From assembly GCF_000688455.1 (NCBI RefSeq), contig NZ_JIAL01000001.1, positions 1,519,001 to 1,583,000 of the forward strand: a DNA stretch of 64,000 bases, in the 5' to 3' direction. The notes under the pieces were generated by a model. That model was not told where the DNA came from, did no database searches, and saw only the letters and a program-made list of their open reading frames with translations. This DNA is from Pseudacidobacterium ailaaui. Its GTDB lineage: Bacteria > Acidobacteriota > Terriglobia > Terriglobales > Acidobacteriaceae. Positions within the stretch are counted from its first letter, which is position 1. Each line of letters starts with the position of its first letter. The position numbers and the translations under genes were made by a program. Below, one piece after another: positions 19,125 through 29,500 of this stretch.

Positions 19125-20263
19125 TGCGCCTCCACGGTCTCTTCCAATTGCAGTGCGCTGTTTACGATCTGCTGGCCGGGTTGGATTCCGGAGAGGACCT
19201 CAAGCTGGCCGCCGGGCAGTGTTTTGCCGATATTGACTTCGACCCTCTGGAACTGGCCATTGCCGGCCGGAACAAAGACCCACTCGCGGTCGTGCAGGTG
19301 GAGGATGGCAGTCGAAGGCACAACGGCGTGGAGCTCTTTTTGCCTGCTTTCCAACGTTGCGGTCACGAACATGCCCAGGCGGAGAAGGTTGCCCGGATTG
19401 GGGACTTCGATGCGCACCTTGGCCGTGCGGATGGTGGGATCCAGGACCGGTCCGATGTCGCTGATATGGCCAGTCAGCACCTTATCGGGATATGCGTTGA
19501 GGTGGACCTGCGCCCTCTGCCCTAACTGTATTTTGGGCAGGTCATTTTCGTAGACATCACAGAGGATCCAGACAGTAGAGAGGTCAGCAATGGTGAAGAC
19601 GTTCGGGGTCCCGGAGTAGGTGACACCCGCCGCAGCGGCATTGGTGACATTTTGGGCAACGATGACGCCCGAGATGGGCGCATAAACGTTGACGATGCTG
19701 GAGGGGTGGTCCTTCTTGACGCCAAGCGTTTCCAGCTGCTGCTCGGCCGCATTCAGATCGGCCTTGGCGTCATTCTCTGTGTCTTCGGCCTGTTCCAGCA
19801 TTCCGAGAGAAATGGCCCCGTGGGCATAGAGGTCCTTGGCGCGGACATAGGCCTTGTTGGCCAGCAGCTCGTCGTTTGCGGCCTTGAGGTATGTATCGTA
19901 GGCATTGGTGATGTCCGGGCTTTGGACGCGCAGCAGCAGGTCGCCCTTTTTGACGTAGTCATCGAGGCGCGCGCGAATGTCCACGACGCGGCCGCTGGCA
20001 AGGGAAATGACGGGGACTTCGCGGGAGATGTCGGGATTGACGGTACCGGTGACGTTCAGCGTATTGACGTCTTCGATCTGCCCGGCGGCGGTGAGCGGGT
20101 ACTGCTCGGGATGGTCGACCCGGACCAGACCGCGATTGCTGGTTTCAATCACCTGCGCATGCGGAGGCGCCCCATCGGCAGGGTTGAACTTCTTTTCACA
20201 TGCGGTCAGAGCAAGGCAGATGGCGAGGCCGCCACCGAGTTGCAAGGCCCGGGTTTTCATCAC
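19121..20263 (-). CDS. Periplasmic adaptor of metal RND efflux system, CusB/CzcB-like lipoprotein
   Basis: A 380-residue membrane fusion protein linking the RND pump to the outer-membrane channel. The signal ends in a lipobox (AICLALTACEKK, Cys at about residue 22). The barrel-sandwich half-motifs are visible at VISLASGRVVDIRARLDDYVKKGDLLLRV-type sequence near residues 85-112 and INVYAPISGVIVAQNV-type sequence near 210, with an alpha-helical hairpin between them. It overlaps both neighbours by 4 bp (ATGA at 19121-19124 and 20260-20263), so pump, adaptor and channel are made in one translationally coupled operon. Confidence 0.88.
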   Translation of the reverse strand: MMKTRALQLGGGLAICLALTACEKKFNPADGAPPHAQVIETSNRGLVRVDHPEQYPLTAAGQIEDVNTLNVTGTVNPDISREVPVISLASGRVVDIRARLDDYVKKGDLLLRVQSPDITNAYDTYLKAANDELLANKAYVRAKDLYAHGAISLGMLEQAEDTENDAKADLNAAEQQLETLGVKKDHPSSIVNVYAPISGVIVAQNVTNAAAAGVTYSGTPNVFTIADLSTVWILCDVYENDLPKIQLGQRAQVHLNAYPDKVLTGHISDIGPVLDPTIRTAKVRIEVPNPGNLLRLGMFVTATLESRQKELHAVVPSTAILHLHDREWVFVPAGNGQFQRVEVNIGKTLPGGQLEVLSGIQPGQQIVNSALQLEETVEAQ

Positions 20264-21570
20264 TGGAGCACCTCACGTCCTACGGCAAGATTCAATTGGC
20301 CCGCCGCCGCAAGATACGAGCCGACGAGCTGCAGATAAGCCATCTGCACATTGCGGTAATCGCTTTGCGCATTCAGGAAGTCCATCAGGGAGGCCCCGCC
20401 GTGCTGCCAGGCATACGTGACCGTGTCGCGGACGCGCACAGCCTGCGCCAGATATTTTTCCCGGTAAGGCCGCAGCAGAAGGAGACTGCTGTTGACCTGG
20501 GTGTAGGCCGAGTCCACATCGCTGAAGACCTGCGCGCGGGTGGCGTCTGCCAGCTGCTGGTTGCGGTCAATGTCCAGCAGCGTGCGTTGTTTTTCGCCCT
20601 GGTTGCGGTCAAAGATGCGCAGCGGAATGCTGACGCTCAGTCCCAGTGTCTGGTTGGCATTGGGATTGTTGGTGGAGGCGTTCCAGGTGTACCAGCCGCT
20701 GAAGGTAGGGTCAGTGGAACCATTGGCCACAGCCAGCTTATGATTGGTTTCGGCCTGCTGCACAGACTGGAGGGCAGCGCGGAGGTCGGGGCGATTGTCG
20801 AGAGCCATCTGGTGGAAGGCCTGAAGGGGCTGCAACTGGTCAGAGAAATCGAAATTGCCCTGGACATCGAACTGGTCTACAGGGGTCCGGTCGTCCAGCA
20901 ATTGAAGCAGCTGGATCTTCGCCGTGCGCAGGTTGACCTCTGCGGTCTGGAGGTCAGATTCATACTGCACACGCTGTAGCTCGATACGGTCGAGGTCAAT
21001 CTGCGCCAGGTCTCCGCTTTGGAAGCGGGCACGGCTGATGTCGATGATTTTGTCGTAGTAGGCCAGCTCCTGACGGGCGAGGTCCACGATGGCCTTTGCC
21101 TGGAGCGTCTGGACGAAGGCGAGCCGGAGGTTGAAGAGCAGATTGCGTTCCAGGTCCTCATGCTGCGAGGAAGCGATCTGGGTCCCTTCCTGTGCGCTTT
21201 GAAGGCGCAGCTCACGCTTGTGGTCGCGCTCATGCAGGTAGCTGAGGGTGGGCACAATGAAGGTGCCATTCAGAGGCTGCCAGATTCCTTTGTTGGGAGC
21301 AATCTGGGTGCCATCGGCGGTGAGGCTGAAGGTGGGGTTGGGCCGCAGGTAGGCCGTGGTCTCTTCGGCCTTCATCTCCTGCACGTTCAGGGCGTCAGCC
21401 TTCAGTGTGGGGTTGGCGGCCTCGAACTTGTCTCGTACCTGCTCCCAGGTGTAGCGGGTCTGGGCGCAGGATGGACGTCCGCAGAGCAGCATACCGGCAA
21501 GCACAGCGAAACAGAGGAACAGATGGGCTGGTGTGGACTTTGTGTGGTTCATGATGCTGCTCAAAAACAT
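20260..21570 (-). CDS. TolC/CusC-family outer-membrane efflux channel
   Basis: A 436-residue outer-membrane factor with a cleavable signal (ending about residue 37, RPSCAQTRY) and two repeated helical hairpin (OEP) domains; each repeat has long Gln/Asp-rich coiled-coil stretches such as QARIDLARQELAYYDKI-like sequence in the first half and QTLGLSVSIPLRIFDRNQGE in the second. It is the first gene of the metal efflux operon. The start is uncertain: ATG at 21570 has no good ribosome site, and ATG at 21552 has only a weak GAGC. The family call is secure from operon position and architecture. Confidence 0.88.
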   Translation of the reverse strand: MFLSSIMNHTKSTPAHLFLCFAVLAGMLLCGRPSCAQTRYTWEQVRDKFEAANPTLKADALNVQEMKAEETTAYLRPNPTFSLTADGTQIAPNKGIWQPLNGTFIVPTLSYLHERDHKRELRLQSAQEGTQIASSQHEDLERNLLFNLRLAFVQTLQAKAIVDLARQELAYYDKIIDISRARFQSGDLAQIDLDRIELQRVQYESDLQTAEVNLRTAKIQLLQLLDDRTPVDQFDVQGNFDFSDQLQPLQAFHQMALDNRPDLRAALQSVQQAETNHKLAVANGSTDPTFSGWYTWNASTNNPNANQTLGLSVSIPLRIFDRNQGEKQRTLLDIDRNQQLADATRAQVFSDVDSAYTQVNSSLLLLRPYREKYLAQAVRVRDTVTYAWQHGGASLMDFLNAQSDYRNVQMAYLQLVGSYLAAAGQLNLAVGREVLQ

Positions 21571-21746
21571 TTGTCAACGGGGCGGAGCAAAGCCGCCATT
21601 CCGAAACCGGGCAGAGAAGAAAGATGTCTCTTGTAGGGTAGGGTCAGGAAAAATCCTTGAACATCCTATCTTTCAGGTGCCGCAGGCTATCTTTTGGTCT
21701 GGCTGCTGTTCCCGCTGGTGCGGTGTGGAGTGAAATAACAGAAGAG

Positions 21747-23141
21747 ATGCTTTCCTTCCTGTTTCAAGGCAACCGGAAATCTGTCCTGGCGAGGGCCGTG
21801 TTCCTCATCGCGGCCATTGCGTTTGTGGATTGGCGCTCCACCAACGAGTTGCCCCTGGGGTTCCTGTATCTGCTGCCGATGCTGCTGGTCGGCCGTGTGC
21901 TGGCGCCCTGGCAGATTGCTGTGTTTGCGGGCCTCTGCACCTATCTGACAGAGGCGTTTGACGCATTTGTGTGGAGCTTTGCTACGGGCATGCCCCGCGA
22001 CGTGCTGTATTTTGCTGCCTTTTTCAGCGTGGGGCTGTTTGTCTGCGAGAGCAACCGCAACCGGCAGATCGTGATGCGGCACCTTCACGCCATAGAGCAG
22101 GAGCGAGATTCGCGGCGTGATGCAGAAGAACAATTGAAGATACTGGTGGAAAGCAGTCCGGCGGCAATTCTCACCGCCGACTCAGAGGGGCGAGTATTGA
22201 TGGCCAATGAAGCGGCACACCGGATGCTGGGACGAATGCCGGGGTCACTGGCGGGACGGTCGTTGCATCAGTACTTCCCTGCTCTGTCGAACATCTGCCG
22301 ACGCGAACCGGACCGGCCCCTGTTCCGCGCCGTAATGCGGACGCGCGGACAGCGTGACGATGGCGAAGTGTTCCTGGCCGACATCTGTTTTTCCACGTAT
22401 CACACAAACGCCGGCCCAAGACTGGCGGCGATGGTGCTGGACACATCGGAAGAACTGCGCAGTCAGGAGGAGTCCAGCCTGCAGCAGCTACTGGCCGGGT
22501 CGCGTATTGCTGTGGGTGCGGTTTCCCATGAGATACGAAATGTATGCGGTGCGATCGCGCTGGTGCACCAGAACCTTCTGCGCAGTGGGTTGTTGACGGA
22601 CAACCAGGACTTTGAGGCCTTGGGAAGCCTGGTGCTGGCGCTGGAGCGCATTGCGGACGTGGACCTGAGGCAATCCTCGGCGCGGACGGCAGAGGTGGAC
22701 CTGGCTGCTGTGCTCGATGATTTCCGGATTGTCATCGGGCCATCGCTGCGGGAAGAAGAGATTGAAGGTAGCTGGGAGATTGCGCCGGAGCTCCCTCTGG
22801 TATGGGCCGACCGACCTTGCCTGATGCAGGTGCTGCTGAACCTGGCAACGAACAGCATCCGCGCCCTGGACGGAAGAGAAAACAAGGCGGTGCGGGTGGC
22901 AGCGCGGGCCGAGGGACATCGCGTGGTGGTTGAATTTACAGACAATGCAGGCGGAGTGCCGCATCCTGAGCAACTGTTCCGGCCCTTCCAGCAGAGCGCC
23001 GAATCTACGGGCCTTGGGCTGTATCTTTCCCGCGCCTTTATGCGTTCCTTTGGAGGAGAACTGCGTTACCAGCCAGTAGCGGATGGGGCCTGCTTTGTGC
23101 TGGAGTTGACGGCAGTTCCGGCACCGGAGAAGAGCCTGTGA
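21747..23141 (+). CDS. Membrane-bound sensor histidine kinase with PAS domain
   Basis: With ATG at 21747 the protein has 464 residues: about three N-terminal membrane helices (residues 14-100), a short coiled linker, a PAS domain (about 130-235, from ILVESSPAAILTADSEGRV), a dimerisation/phosphoacceptor helix with H261 in GAVSHEIRN and a C-terminal ATPase with the G boxes DNAGG and STGLGLYLSR; the N box is LNLATNSIRAL. A TTG at 21657 would add 30 residues. It is coupled to the response regulator by a GTGA overlap and transcribed away from the cusCBA-like operon, so it may regulate that operon. The sensed signal is unknown; no periplasmic metal-binding loop is evident. Confidence 0.88.
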   Translation: MLSFLFQGNRKSVLARAVFLIAAIAFVDWRSTNELPLGFLYLLPMLLVGRVLAPWQIAVFAGLCTYLTEAFDAFVWSFATGMPRDVLYFAAFFSVGLFVCESNRNRQIVMRHLHAIEQERDSRRDAEEQLKILVESSPAAILTADSEGRVLMANEAAHRMLGRMPGSLAGRSLHQYFPALSNICRREPDRPLFRAVMRTRGQRDDGEVFLADICFSTYHTNAGPRLAAMVLDTSEELRSQEESSLQQLLAGSRIAVGAVSHEIRNVCGAIALVHQNLLRSGLLTDNQDFEALGSLVLALERIADVDLRQSSARTAEVDLAAVLDDFRIVIGPSLREEEIEGSWEIAPELPLVWADRPCLMQVLLNLATNSIRALDGRENKAVRVAARAEGHRVVVEFTDNAGGVPHPEQLFRPFQQSAESTGLGLYLSRAFMRSFGGELRYQPVADGACFVLELTAVPAPEKSL

Positions 23142-23797
23142 AAACAGCCATCTCCATTTTGCTGGTGGACGATCATGCGCTGTTCCGGGAGAGCCTGGTG
23201 CGGCTGCTCAAAAGCGAGGCCGGTTTTGAGGTCGTGGGGCATTGCGCGACGATCGGTGAATCCCTGCGGTATCTGGACAAGGAAAAGGTGGACGTAGTTC
23301 TGCTGGACTATGACCTGGGAGAAGAGGCGGGGACAGACCTGCTCAAAGACCTTGCTTCGCGCAGAGAGACGGCCCGAGTGCTGATGGTAACGGCGGGCAT
23401 GACGCCAGGAACCACACGCAGCGCGCTGGAGGCGGGTGTGGCGGGGATCCTGTGGAAACACAGCGCTCCGGAACAGTTGATCGAGGCCATTCGTCGGGTG
23501 GCCAAAGGCGAGGTGTGGCTGGACCGCGACACCATGCAAGTCTTACTGGCAACAGAGGAGACGACCGCCGGGCCACGGCCCTCCTCGCCACATCTGACGC
23601 CGCGGCAGCGCGAGGTGCTGCGGGGAATTCTGGACGGATTGACCAACAAGGAAATCGCAGTGAAAACGCAGAGTTCCGAGAGCGCAGTCAAGGCGGTCAT
23701 CCAGGAGCTCTTCCACAAGGCAGGAGTGCGCACCCGCAGTCAACTGGTACGCGTTGCCTTTGAAAAACATGCCCGGGACTGGCTGGAAGAGAAATGA
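23138..23797 (+). CDS. NarL/FixJ-family response regulator
   Basis: A 219-residue regulator. The receiver has the acidic pair D11-D12 (LLVDDHALFRESL), phosphoacceptor D57 (VVLLDYDLG) and Lys in ILWKHSAPEQL near residue 106. The C-terminal LuxR-type helix-turn-helix is TPRQREVLRGILDGLTNKEI to AVKAVIQELFHKAGVRTRSQ (about 150-205). The GTG start at 23138 overlaps the kinase TGA stop. NarL-type regulators partner HisKA_3 or PAS kinases rather than the OmpR-type CusR that usually controls cus operons, so its target is uncertain. It is convergent with cydB. Confidence 0.9.
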   Translation: MKTAISILLVDDHALFRESLVRLLKSEAGFEVVGHCATIGESLRYLDKEKVDVVLLDYDLGEEAGTDLLKDLASRRETARVLMVTAGMTPGTTRSALEAGVAGILWKHSAPEQLIEAIRRVAKGEVWLDRDTMQVLLATEETTAGPRPSSPHLTPRQREVLRGILDGLTNKEIAVKTQSSESAVKAVIQELFHKAGVRTRSQLVRVAFEKHARDWLEEK

Positions 23798-23855
23798 GGG
23801 CCGACCTGGTTTCTGTATTTCAGGACGCGTGACCCGGACAACGCCGGCGCAGGAG

Positions 23856-24899
23856 TCAGTGTCCATAGCCGCCTTCACTGGAGGAGACCTTGCCGCGGAA
23901 CATCCAGTAGACGACAGCAAAGTAGGTGAGGGCGAGGAGCATCCCGAAACTCCACCAGGCCAGGCCCACCCGGATGGCGTGTGCTCCGGAAAGTGCTTCG
24001 GAAAGGGTAATGCTGCGTGCGGGGTCTGCTGAAGATGGCAGAAGCACAGGGTACAATCCTGCCGCAGCCCCCACCAGCATCAAGATCAAATAAGCGCAGG
24101 AAGAAAGGAATGCGGCAAGGGGTCTGCCTTTACTGGACCAGAGGCGCATGCCCAGAAGGGAAAACAGGACCATGAGCGGCACAGCAAATAGCAAGGGATG
24201 GGCCTTGTAGTTTGCCAGAGTGCCGGGCCGGACCCAGATGGTGGCAGGCAGGCCCAGCAGCGTGAGAAAAAGCAGGCCCACCCAGGCGTGCCTGGCCCAT
24301 TTGTTCGCGCGCTCTTCCAGAAGCCCCGTGGCCTTGAGGGCCAGATAGAGACTGCCATGCATGGTGAGGGCGATGAGGGCCAACGCTCCGCCCATGACGG
24401 TATACCAGTCGAGAATTCCCGGTTGCGGTCCGATACGCCAATTGGTCCAGAGCGGAAGAAAGAAATATCTGTCTGCCCCGAGAGGCACCCCGCGGACAAC
24501 GTTGGCCAGGGCCACACCGAAAAAGAAGGCAAGCAATGCGCTGGAAGCAAAAAACAGACCATCAAAGAAGCTGCGCCAGACGGTGCTGTCTACGTGCGCG
24601 CGCAGCTCGATGCCGAGTCCCCGTAGAATCAGCAGCCAGAGAACGATCATCAGGGGCAGATAGAAGCCGCTGAAAGCAGATGCGTAAAGAAGCGGGAATG
24701 CGAAATACAGAGTTCCGCCAGCAGCAAGAAGCCAAACCTCATTTCCGTCCCAGACTGGACCGATGGAACGAAGCATGACGCGGCGGTCCTCTTCGCTATG
24801 CGCCAGCGGAGAGAGGATGCCGATTCCAATGTCAAAGCCATCGAGGACAACATACGCTGCAAGCATGATGGCCACAAGCCAGAACCAGAGGGTCCCCAT
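23856..24899 (-). CDS. cydB: Cytochrome bd ubiquinol oxidase subunit II
   Basis: CydB is the second membrane subunit of the bd quinol oxidase, which reduces oxygen without proton pumping and with high oxygen affinity. The 347-residue protein has about nine hydrophobic segments and the conserved VLDGFDIGIG at residues 18-27 and GNEVWLLAAGG near residue 52. It follows cydA with a 17-bp gap. No small cydX-like frame is evident after its stop at 23856; the next 58 bases separate it from the convergent regulator gene. Confidence 0.93.
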   Translation of the reverse strand: MGTLWFWLVAIMLAAYVVLDGFDIGIGILSPLAHSEEDRRVMLRSIGPVWDGNEVWLLAAGGTLYFAFPLLYASAFSGFYLPLMIVLWLLILRGLGIELRAHVDSTVWRSFFDGLFFASSALLAFFFGVALANVVRGVPLGADRYFFLPLWTNWRIGPQPGILDWYTVMGGALALIALTMHGSLYLALKATGLLEERANKWARHAWVGLLFLTLLGLPATIWVRPGTLANYKAHPLLFAVPLMVLFSLLGMRLWSSKGRPLAAFLSSCAYLILMLVGAAAGLYPVLLPSSADPARSITLSEALSGAHAIRVGLAWWSFGMLLALTYFAVVYWMFRGKVSSSEGGYGH

Positions 24900-24916
24900 C
24901 CTGTTTCTCCTTTCTT

Positions 24917-26263
24917 TTAAGCGGTGAGGCTGCTGGCCACCGGAGTGGCGATGCCGGGACCGGTGCGGATAAAACGATAGACCAGTACGATCCAGAGGAT
25001 CGAGAGCACACTATACATGCCGAGAAAGCCAAGCAGAGTAAACAGGGCGTTGCCGGAAGAAACATGGAGGGAATATCCCTGTGAGGTGCGGAGCAGCCCG
25101 TAAACCAGCCATGGCTGGCGGCCGATTTCGGCAGTCATCCATCCGGCCGTATTGGCGATGTAGGGCAGAGGAAAGCTTAACAAAAGCGGCCACAGCACCC
25201 AGCGCGTCTGGTAGAGGCGGCCGCGCCATAACAGGAAGGCAGCGATGCTCATCAGCAGCGCAAAGTAGGTCCCGAGGCCGGCCATGATGTGATAGCTGTA
25301 AAAGAGCAGAGGCAGCGTGGTTGGCCACTGATCGGGTGGGAACTCGTCCAGACCTTTGACTTCGGCCGATGTTGTTCCATAGATGAGGAAGCTGAGCACA
25401 TCATTGGCGACCAACGGATTATCAATGCGTTTTTGCTCATAGTCGGGCTGCCCCAGAATCACAATCGGTGCTCCCTTTTCTGTGTGAAACAGACCTTCCA
25501 TGCCAGCAACGGCAGCTGGCTGGTGCCTCGCCATGTAGCGCCCATGCAGGTCACCGGTGGGAAAGATCTGTGCGATGCAGGAGATGACTCCGGCCGTGAC
25601 CCCGATGCGGAGAAAGGTCCTGCCGAAAGCAAGGTCGCGACCTTCGAGCAGATAAAAAGCCCCGACTGCGGACATGACAAACGCCGCAGTAACCACAGCG
25701 CCGCACATATTGTGCGCATACTGCAGCCAGGCCCAGGGATTCAGAAGAAGTTTCCAGAAGCTTGTGAGTTCAAAAGTGCCGTCCGGCAGCAGGCGGTACG
25801 CGACAGGGTGCTGCATCCAGGCATCGGTAACAATAATGAAGAAACCTGAGATCCAGGAGCCAAGCCATACCATGCAGGCCGAGGCCCAGTGGGCCCAGCG
25901 AGGCAGGCGTTTTTCTCCGAAGAGAAAGAGGCCGAGAAAGGTGGATTCCAGAAAGAAGGAAAAGACGCCTTCCATGGCCAGAGGCTGGCCAATGATGCTG
26001 CCGGTCCGGCGTGAAAACTCCGACCAGTTGGTGCCGAACTGGAACTCCATCGGGATACCGGTGACCACGCCCAGCAGAAAGTTGACGGCAAAGATCTTTG
26101 CCCAGAAGCGTGCTGCCTGCGCAGCATGCTCATCGTGGCTGCGCAAGGCGAGTGTCTTTAAAACCACAATGAGCAGGGCCAGTCCCATGGTCAACTGCGG
26201 GAAGAGATAGTGATACGTGATGGTGAAGGCAAAGTGGATCCGGTGCAGGAGCAGTGCGTTCAT
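24917..26263 (-). CDS. cydA: Cytochrome bd ubiquinol oxidase subunit I
   Basis: CydA carries the three hemes of cytochrome bd. With the ATG at 26263 (GTGAGG 7 bases upstream) it has 448 residues and begins MNALLLHRIHFAFTITYHYL; longer readings run into an upstream spacer. Heme ligands are visible: a His in the first helix (ITYHYLFPQ), a His in LQYAHNMCGA and a Met in LFYSYHIMAGLG. At 448 residues it is of the short Q-loop kind rather than the 520-residue E. coli form. It lies in line with the RND pump genes, separated by 76 bp that contain a perfect hairpin. Confidence 0.93.
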   Translation of the reverse strand: MNALLLHRIHFAFTITYHYLFPQLTMGLALLIVVLKTLALRSHDEHAAQAARFWAKIFAVNFLLGVVTGIPMEFQFGTNWSEFSRRTGSIIGQPLAMEGVFSFFLESTFLGLFLFGEKRLPRWAHWASACMVWLGSWISGFFIIVTDAWMQHPVAYRLLPDGTFELTSFWKLLLNPWAWLQYAHNMCGAVVTAAFVMSAVGAFYLLEGRDLAFGRTFLRIGVTAGVISCIAQIFPTGDLHGRYMARHQPAAVAGMEGLFHTEKGAPIVILGQPDYEQKRIDNPLVANDVLSFLIYGTTSAEVKGLDEFPPDQWPTTLPLLFYSYHIMAGLGTYFALLMSIAAFLLWRGRLYQTRWVLWPLLLSFPLPYIANTAGWMTAEIGRQPWLVYGLLRTSQGYSLHVSSGNALFTLLGFLGMYSVLSILWIVLVYRFIRTGPGIATPVASSLTA

Positions 26264-26291
26264 TTTTACCTCACGCTTGCGGTTCCTGTTG

Positions 26292-26316
26292 CTGCCTGGG
26301 CGCGCTGCCCAGGCAG
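26292..26316 (-). other. Perfect 10-bp hairpin between the RND operon and cydA
   Basis: CTGCCTGGGC (26292-26301) and GCCCAGGCAG (26307-26316) enclose a 5-nt loop. No T run follows on either strand, so it may be an RNA-processing or partial-termination element that sets different levels for the pump and cydAB. Confidence 0.5.
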
Positions 26317-26339
26317 GGTCCTGTGAACGAGCGAAAGAC

Positions 26340-26564
26340 CTAAGGGAGAAGCCTCTTTTTTTCCGGTGCCGGGCACGCATCCTTAAGGCCCAGGGAGCGC
26401 AAGATGGACATGGCCGGGCACCAGTTGGTGAAGGCCGATTGCAGCAGATTGAGGCCGACAAATGCGGTCAGCCATAACCAGCGCTGCGATACCCAGTGGG
26501 CCAGCGCCAGGGAGAACAAGATCATCATACCTGCAAGAAGACGAAGGCTGCGTTCCAGATTCAT
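26340..26564 (-). CDS. DUF2892-type inner-membrane protein (YgaP membrane-domain-like)
   Basis: A 74-residue protein opening [20 protein letters not shown] with two membrane helices and the stretch [20 protein letters not shown], which matches the two-helix DUF2892 domain seen alone or attached to the rhodanese YgaP. In that family the Cys in the F-x-x-x-C-P segment is conserved (here TNWCP). It overlaps the RND pump gene by ATGA (26561-26564) and precedes cydAB. The domain often accompanies rhodanese or sulfide-handling genes; no rhodanese is present here, so the role is open. Confidence 0.75.
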   Translation of the reverse strand: MNLERSLRLLAGMMILFSLALAHWVSQRWLWLTAFVGLNLLQSAFTNWCPAMSILRSLGLKDACPAPEKKRLLP

Positions 26565-29500
26565 GCAGTAGCTCCTTTTGTGAACGGTTGAGAAGAATGT
26601 GGGTTTCGTGCGTGCAACATGAAATAAAGCACCGGCACGGCCAGACGAGAGAGCAGGGTGGAGGCCACCTCGCCTGCAATCAGGGAGAGTGCGAGGCCCT
26701 GAAAGATGGGGTCAGTGAGAATCACTCCGGCCCCGACAACCACGGCGGCGGCCGTCAGAAGCATGGGGCGGAAGCGGACGGCCCCGGCATCCACCACGGC
26801 CTCAGCCAGAGGCAGGCCCTGGCGTCGACGTAATTCAATGAAGTCAACAAGGATAATGGAGTTGCGGACAATGATTCCGGCCCCGGCGATGAACCCGATC
26901 ATGGAGGTGGCGGTAAAAAATGCGCCCGTCATAGCATGTGCCGGCAGGATACCGACCAGCGTCAGCGGGATGGGGGCCATGATGATCAGCGGAACCGCGA
27001 AAGAACGGAACCAGCCCACAAGGAGCACATAAAGAAGCACGAGCACGACGGCGAAGGCCAGGCCCAGATCGCGGAAGACCTCGATGGTGATATGCCATTC
27101 CCCGTCCCACTTCATGGCGTAGTGGTCGGTGGATTCCGGCTGGTTGGCATTGTAGCGGGCCAGCGTATATCCGGCCGGGAGTTTCAGCGCATCGAGCTGC
27201 TTGTTCATCTTCAGGATGGCGTAGACGGGACTCTCCTCATCCCCGGAGACGTCGCCGGTCACATACACCACACGGCGCAGGTTCTTGTGGTAGATGGAGG
27301 GCCCAAGGGTGGTCTGCCGTACATTCACGAGTTCGCGCAGAGAGACCAGAGTGCCGTCCGAGCTGCGCAGTTGGATACTTTCCAGGGCCTGCTCCGAGGA
27401 GCGTTCTGGACGGGAGAATTCCACTACGAGCGGGACCATTTCTCTTGTGTTCTGCGTGTGCAGCAGACCGGCCGGGGCGCCGGAAACGGCCAGAGACAGG
27501 GCCTGAGTGACATCTGAGACAGAGATGCCATGTAAGGCGGCCTTGGCCGCATCGACCTGCATGATGAGTTTGGGCTGTGGATCTTCCACATACCAGTCGG
27601 TGTCCACGACTCCGGGCGTGCTCGCAAAGATGGCTTTCACTTTACGGGCCAGCTGGATCTGGCCGCTGAGGTCCGGGCCATAGATTTCAGCAACCAGGGT
27701 CTGGATGACGGGAGGTCCGGGCGGGACCTCGCTGACCTGAACGCGGCCGCCATAGGCGGCGGCAATCTTTACCAGTTCCGGACGCAGGCGTTTGGCAAGC
27801 TGGTGGCTTTGCAGTCGGCGCTGGTTGGCGGGCAGCAGGTTGACCTGGATGTCGGCATGGTTGGCGTCCTGCCGCATGTAGTAGTGGCGCACCAGTCCAT
27901 TGAAGTTGTAGGGGCCGGACGTTCCGGCATAGATCTGGTAGTCCAAAACTTCAGGCTGCTGGCCAAGATAGCTGCCGAGGGCCTGCGCCACGCGCGTAGT
28001 TTGCTCAAGGGGAGTGCCGTCGGGCATGTTCAGGACAACCTGAAATTCACTCTTGTTGTCGAAAGGCAGCATTTTGACCAGGACCAGATGGAGCGGTACC
28101 AGGGCCATGGCCAACAGCAGCAGGGAGACGACCCCAGCCAGAAAAATCCAGCGGGTGCGCCTGTTGTAAATCAAAGGGGACATGATGCGGCGGTAGAGCC
28201 GTGTGGTCCAGCCTTCCTGCTGCCCTGCTCTTTTGTCAGAGGATTGCAGATGGCTGCCCAGCAGCCGGAGCGCCGCCCAGGGAGACACCACAAATGCCAC
28301 CAGAAGAGAAAAGAGCATGGCGGCCGAGGCCCCTACGGGAATGGGGCGCATATACGGCCCCATGAGGCCATGCACAAAGGCCATCGGCAGAATCGCCGCG
28401 ATGACGGCGAACGTCGCCAGGATGGTGGGATTTCCTACTTCTGCGACGGACTCAATGGCCACCTCCTTCAGCGGCCGGCCTGCATTCTGCGGCAGGCGGA
28501 AGTGGCGCACCATGTTTTCCACGATCACGATGGCATCATCCACAAGAATGCCGATGCTGAAGATGAGGGCGAAGAGGGTGACGCGGTTCAGCGTGTAGCC
28601 AAGGAAATAGAAGACGGCCAGGGTGAGCGCAAGCGTGACAGGGATGGCCAGCAATACAACCCCGGATTCCCTCCATCCCAGGGCAAGCGCCATCAGCAGG
28701 GTGACGGAAAAGGTGGCCAGCAGAAGATGTTCGAGCAGAGTGTCCGACTTTTGTTTGGCCGTAACCCCGTAGTCCCGTGTGGTTGTGATGTGCAGGTCAG
28801 CGGGGAGCGAGCTGCCCTGCATCTCCTGTACTCGCCGGAGCACGGCATTGGCAATGACGGTGGCGTTTGTGCCTTTACGTTTGGCCACGGTGATGGTCAC
28901 TGCAGGCCATTGCTGCGGTCCTCCGCCGGCCTTGGCCGTGCCAAAAAGTACGTAGTTGGAAGGCTCTGCCGGGCCGTCAAGGATTTGACTGGCAACGTCG
29001 CGCAGTGAAACGGGACGGCCGTGGTCTACGGCCAGCACCGTATCACCCACCTCCTGGCTGCTGGAGAAGAAATTTCCTGCATCAACACGAATGAGCCGGT
29101 TGTCCTGCGCAAACTGTCCAGCATCCACCCGGGCATTGGCGGCCTGCAAGTGTGCGAGTACTGAGGCTGGAGAGATGCCGTAAGCGGCCAGTTTTCCACT
29201 GTCAAGAAGAACGCGTACTTCCCGCGGCTGCCCCCCAATGACGTCGGTCTCGGCGACATCCGGAATCTGGCGGACCTGGAACTGCACCTCATCGGCAAAT
29301 TGGCGAAGCTGGCCAGCATCGTAATGCTCTCCCCAAAGGGTCAGCGACAGGATGGGTACATCGTCGATCGAGCGGGCGCGGACCAGCGGCCGGGAGGCTT
29401 CCGGCGGAAGGTGCTCCTGGCCGGAGTTGAGCTTCTCATCAACCCGGACGAGGGCCTCCTGCTGGGGAGTGCCGACGAGAAAGCGGACCACCACCAGGCT

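Noticed and set aside
26264-26461. A 66-residue N-terminal extension of CydA
   Set aside because: CydA always begins near the first heme helix; the ATG at 26263 has a GTGAGG site and the extension overlaps the DUF2892 gene.
27803-29008. A 401-codon plus-strand open frame
   Set aside because: It is antisense to the RND permease, with low-complexity His/Gln/Gly-rich translation.
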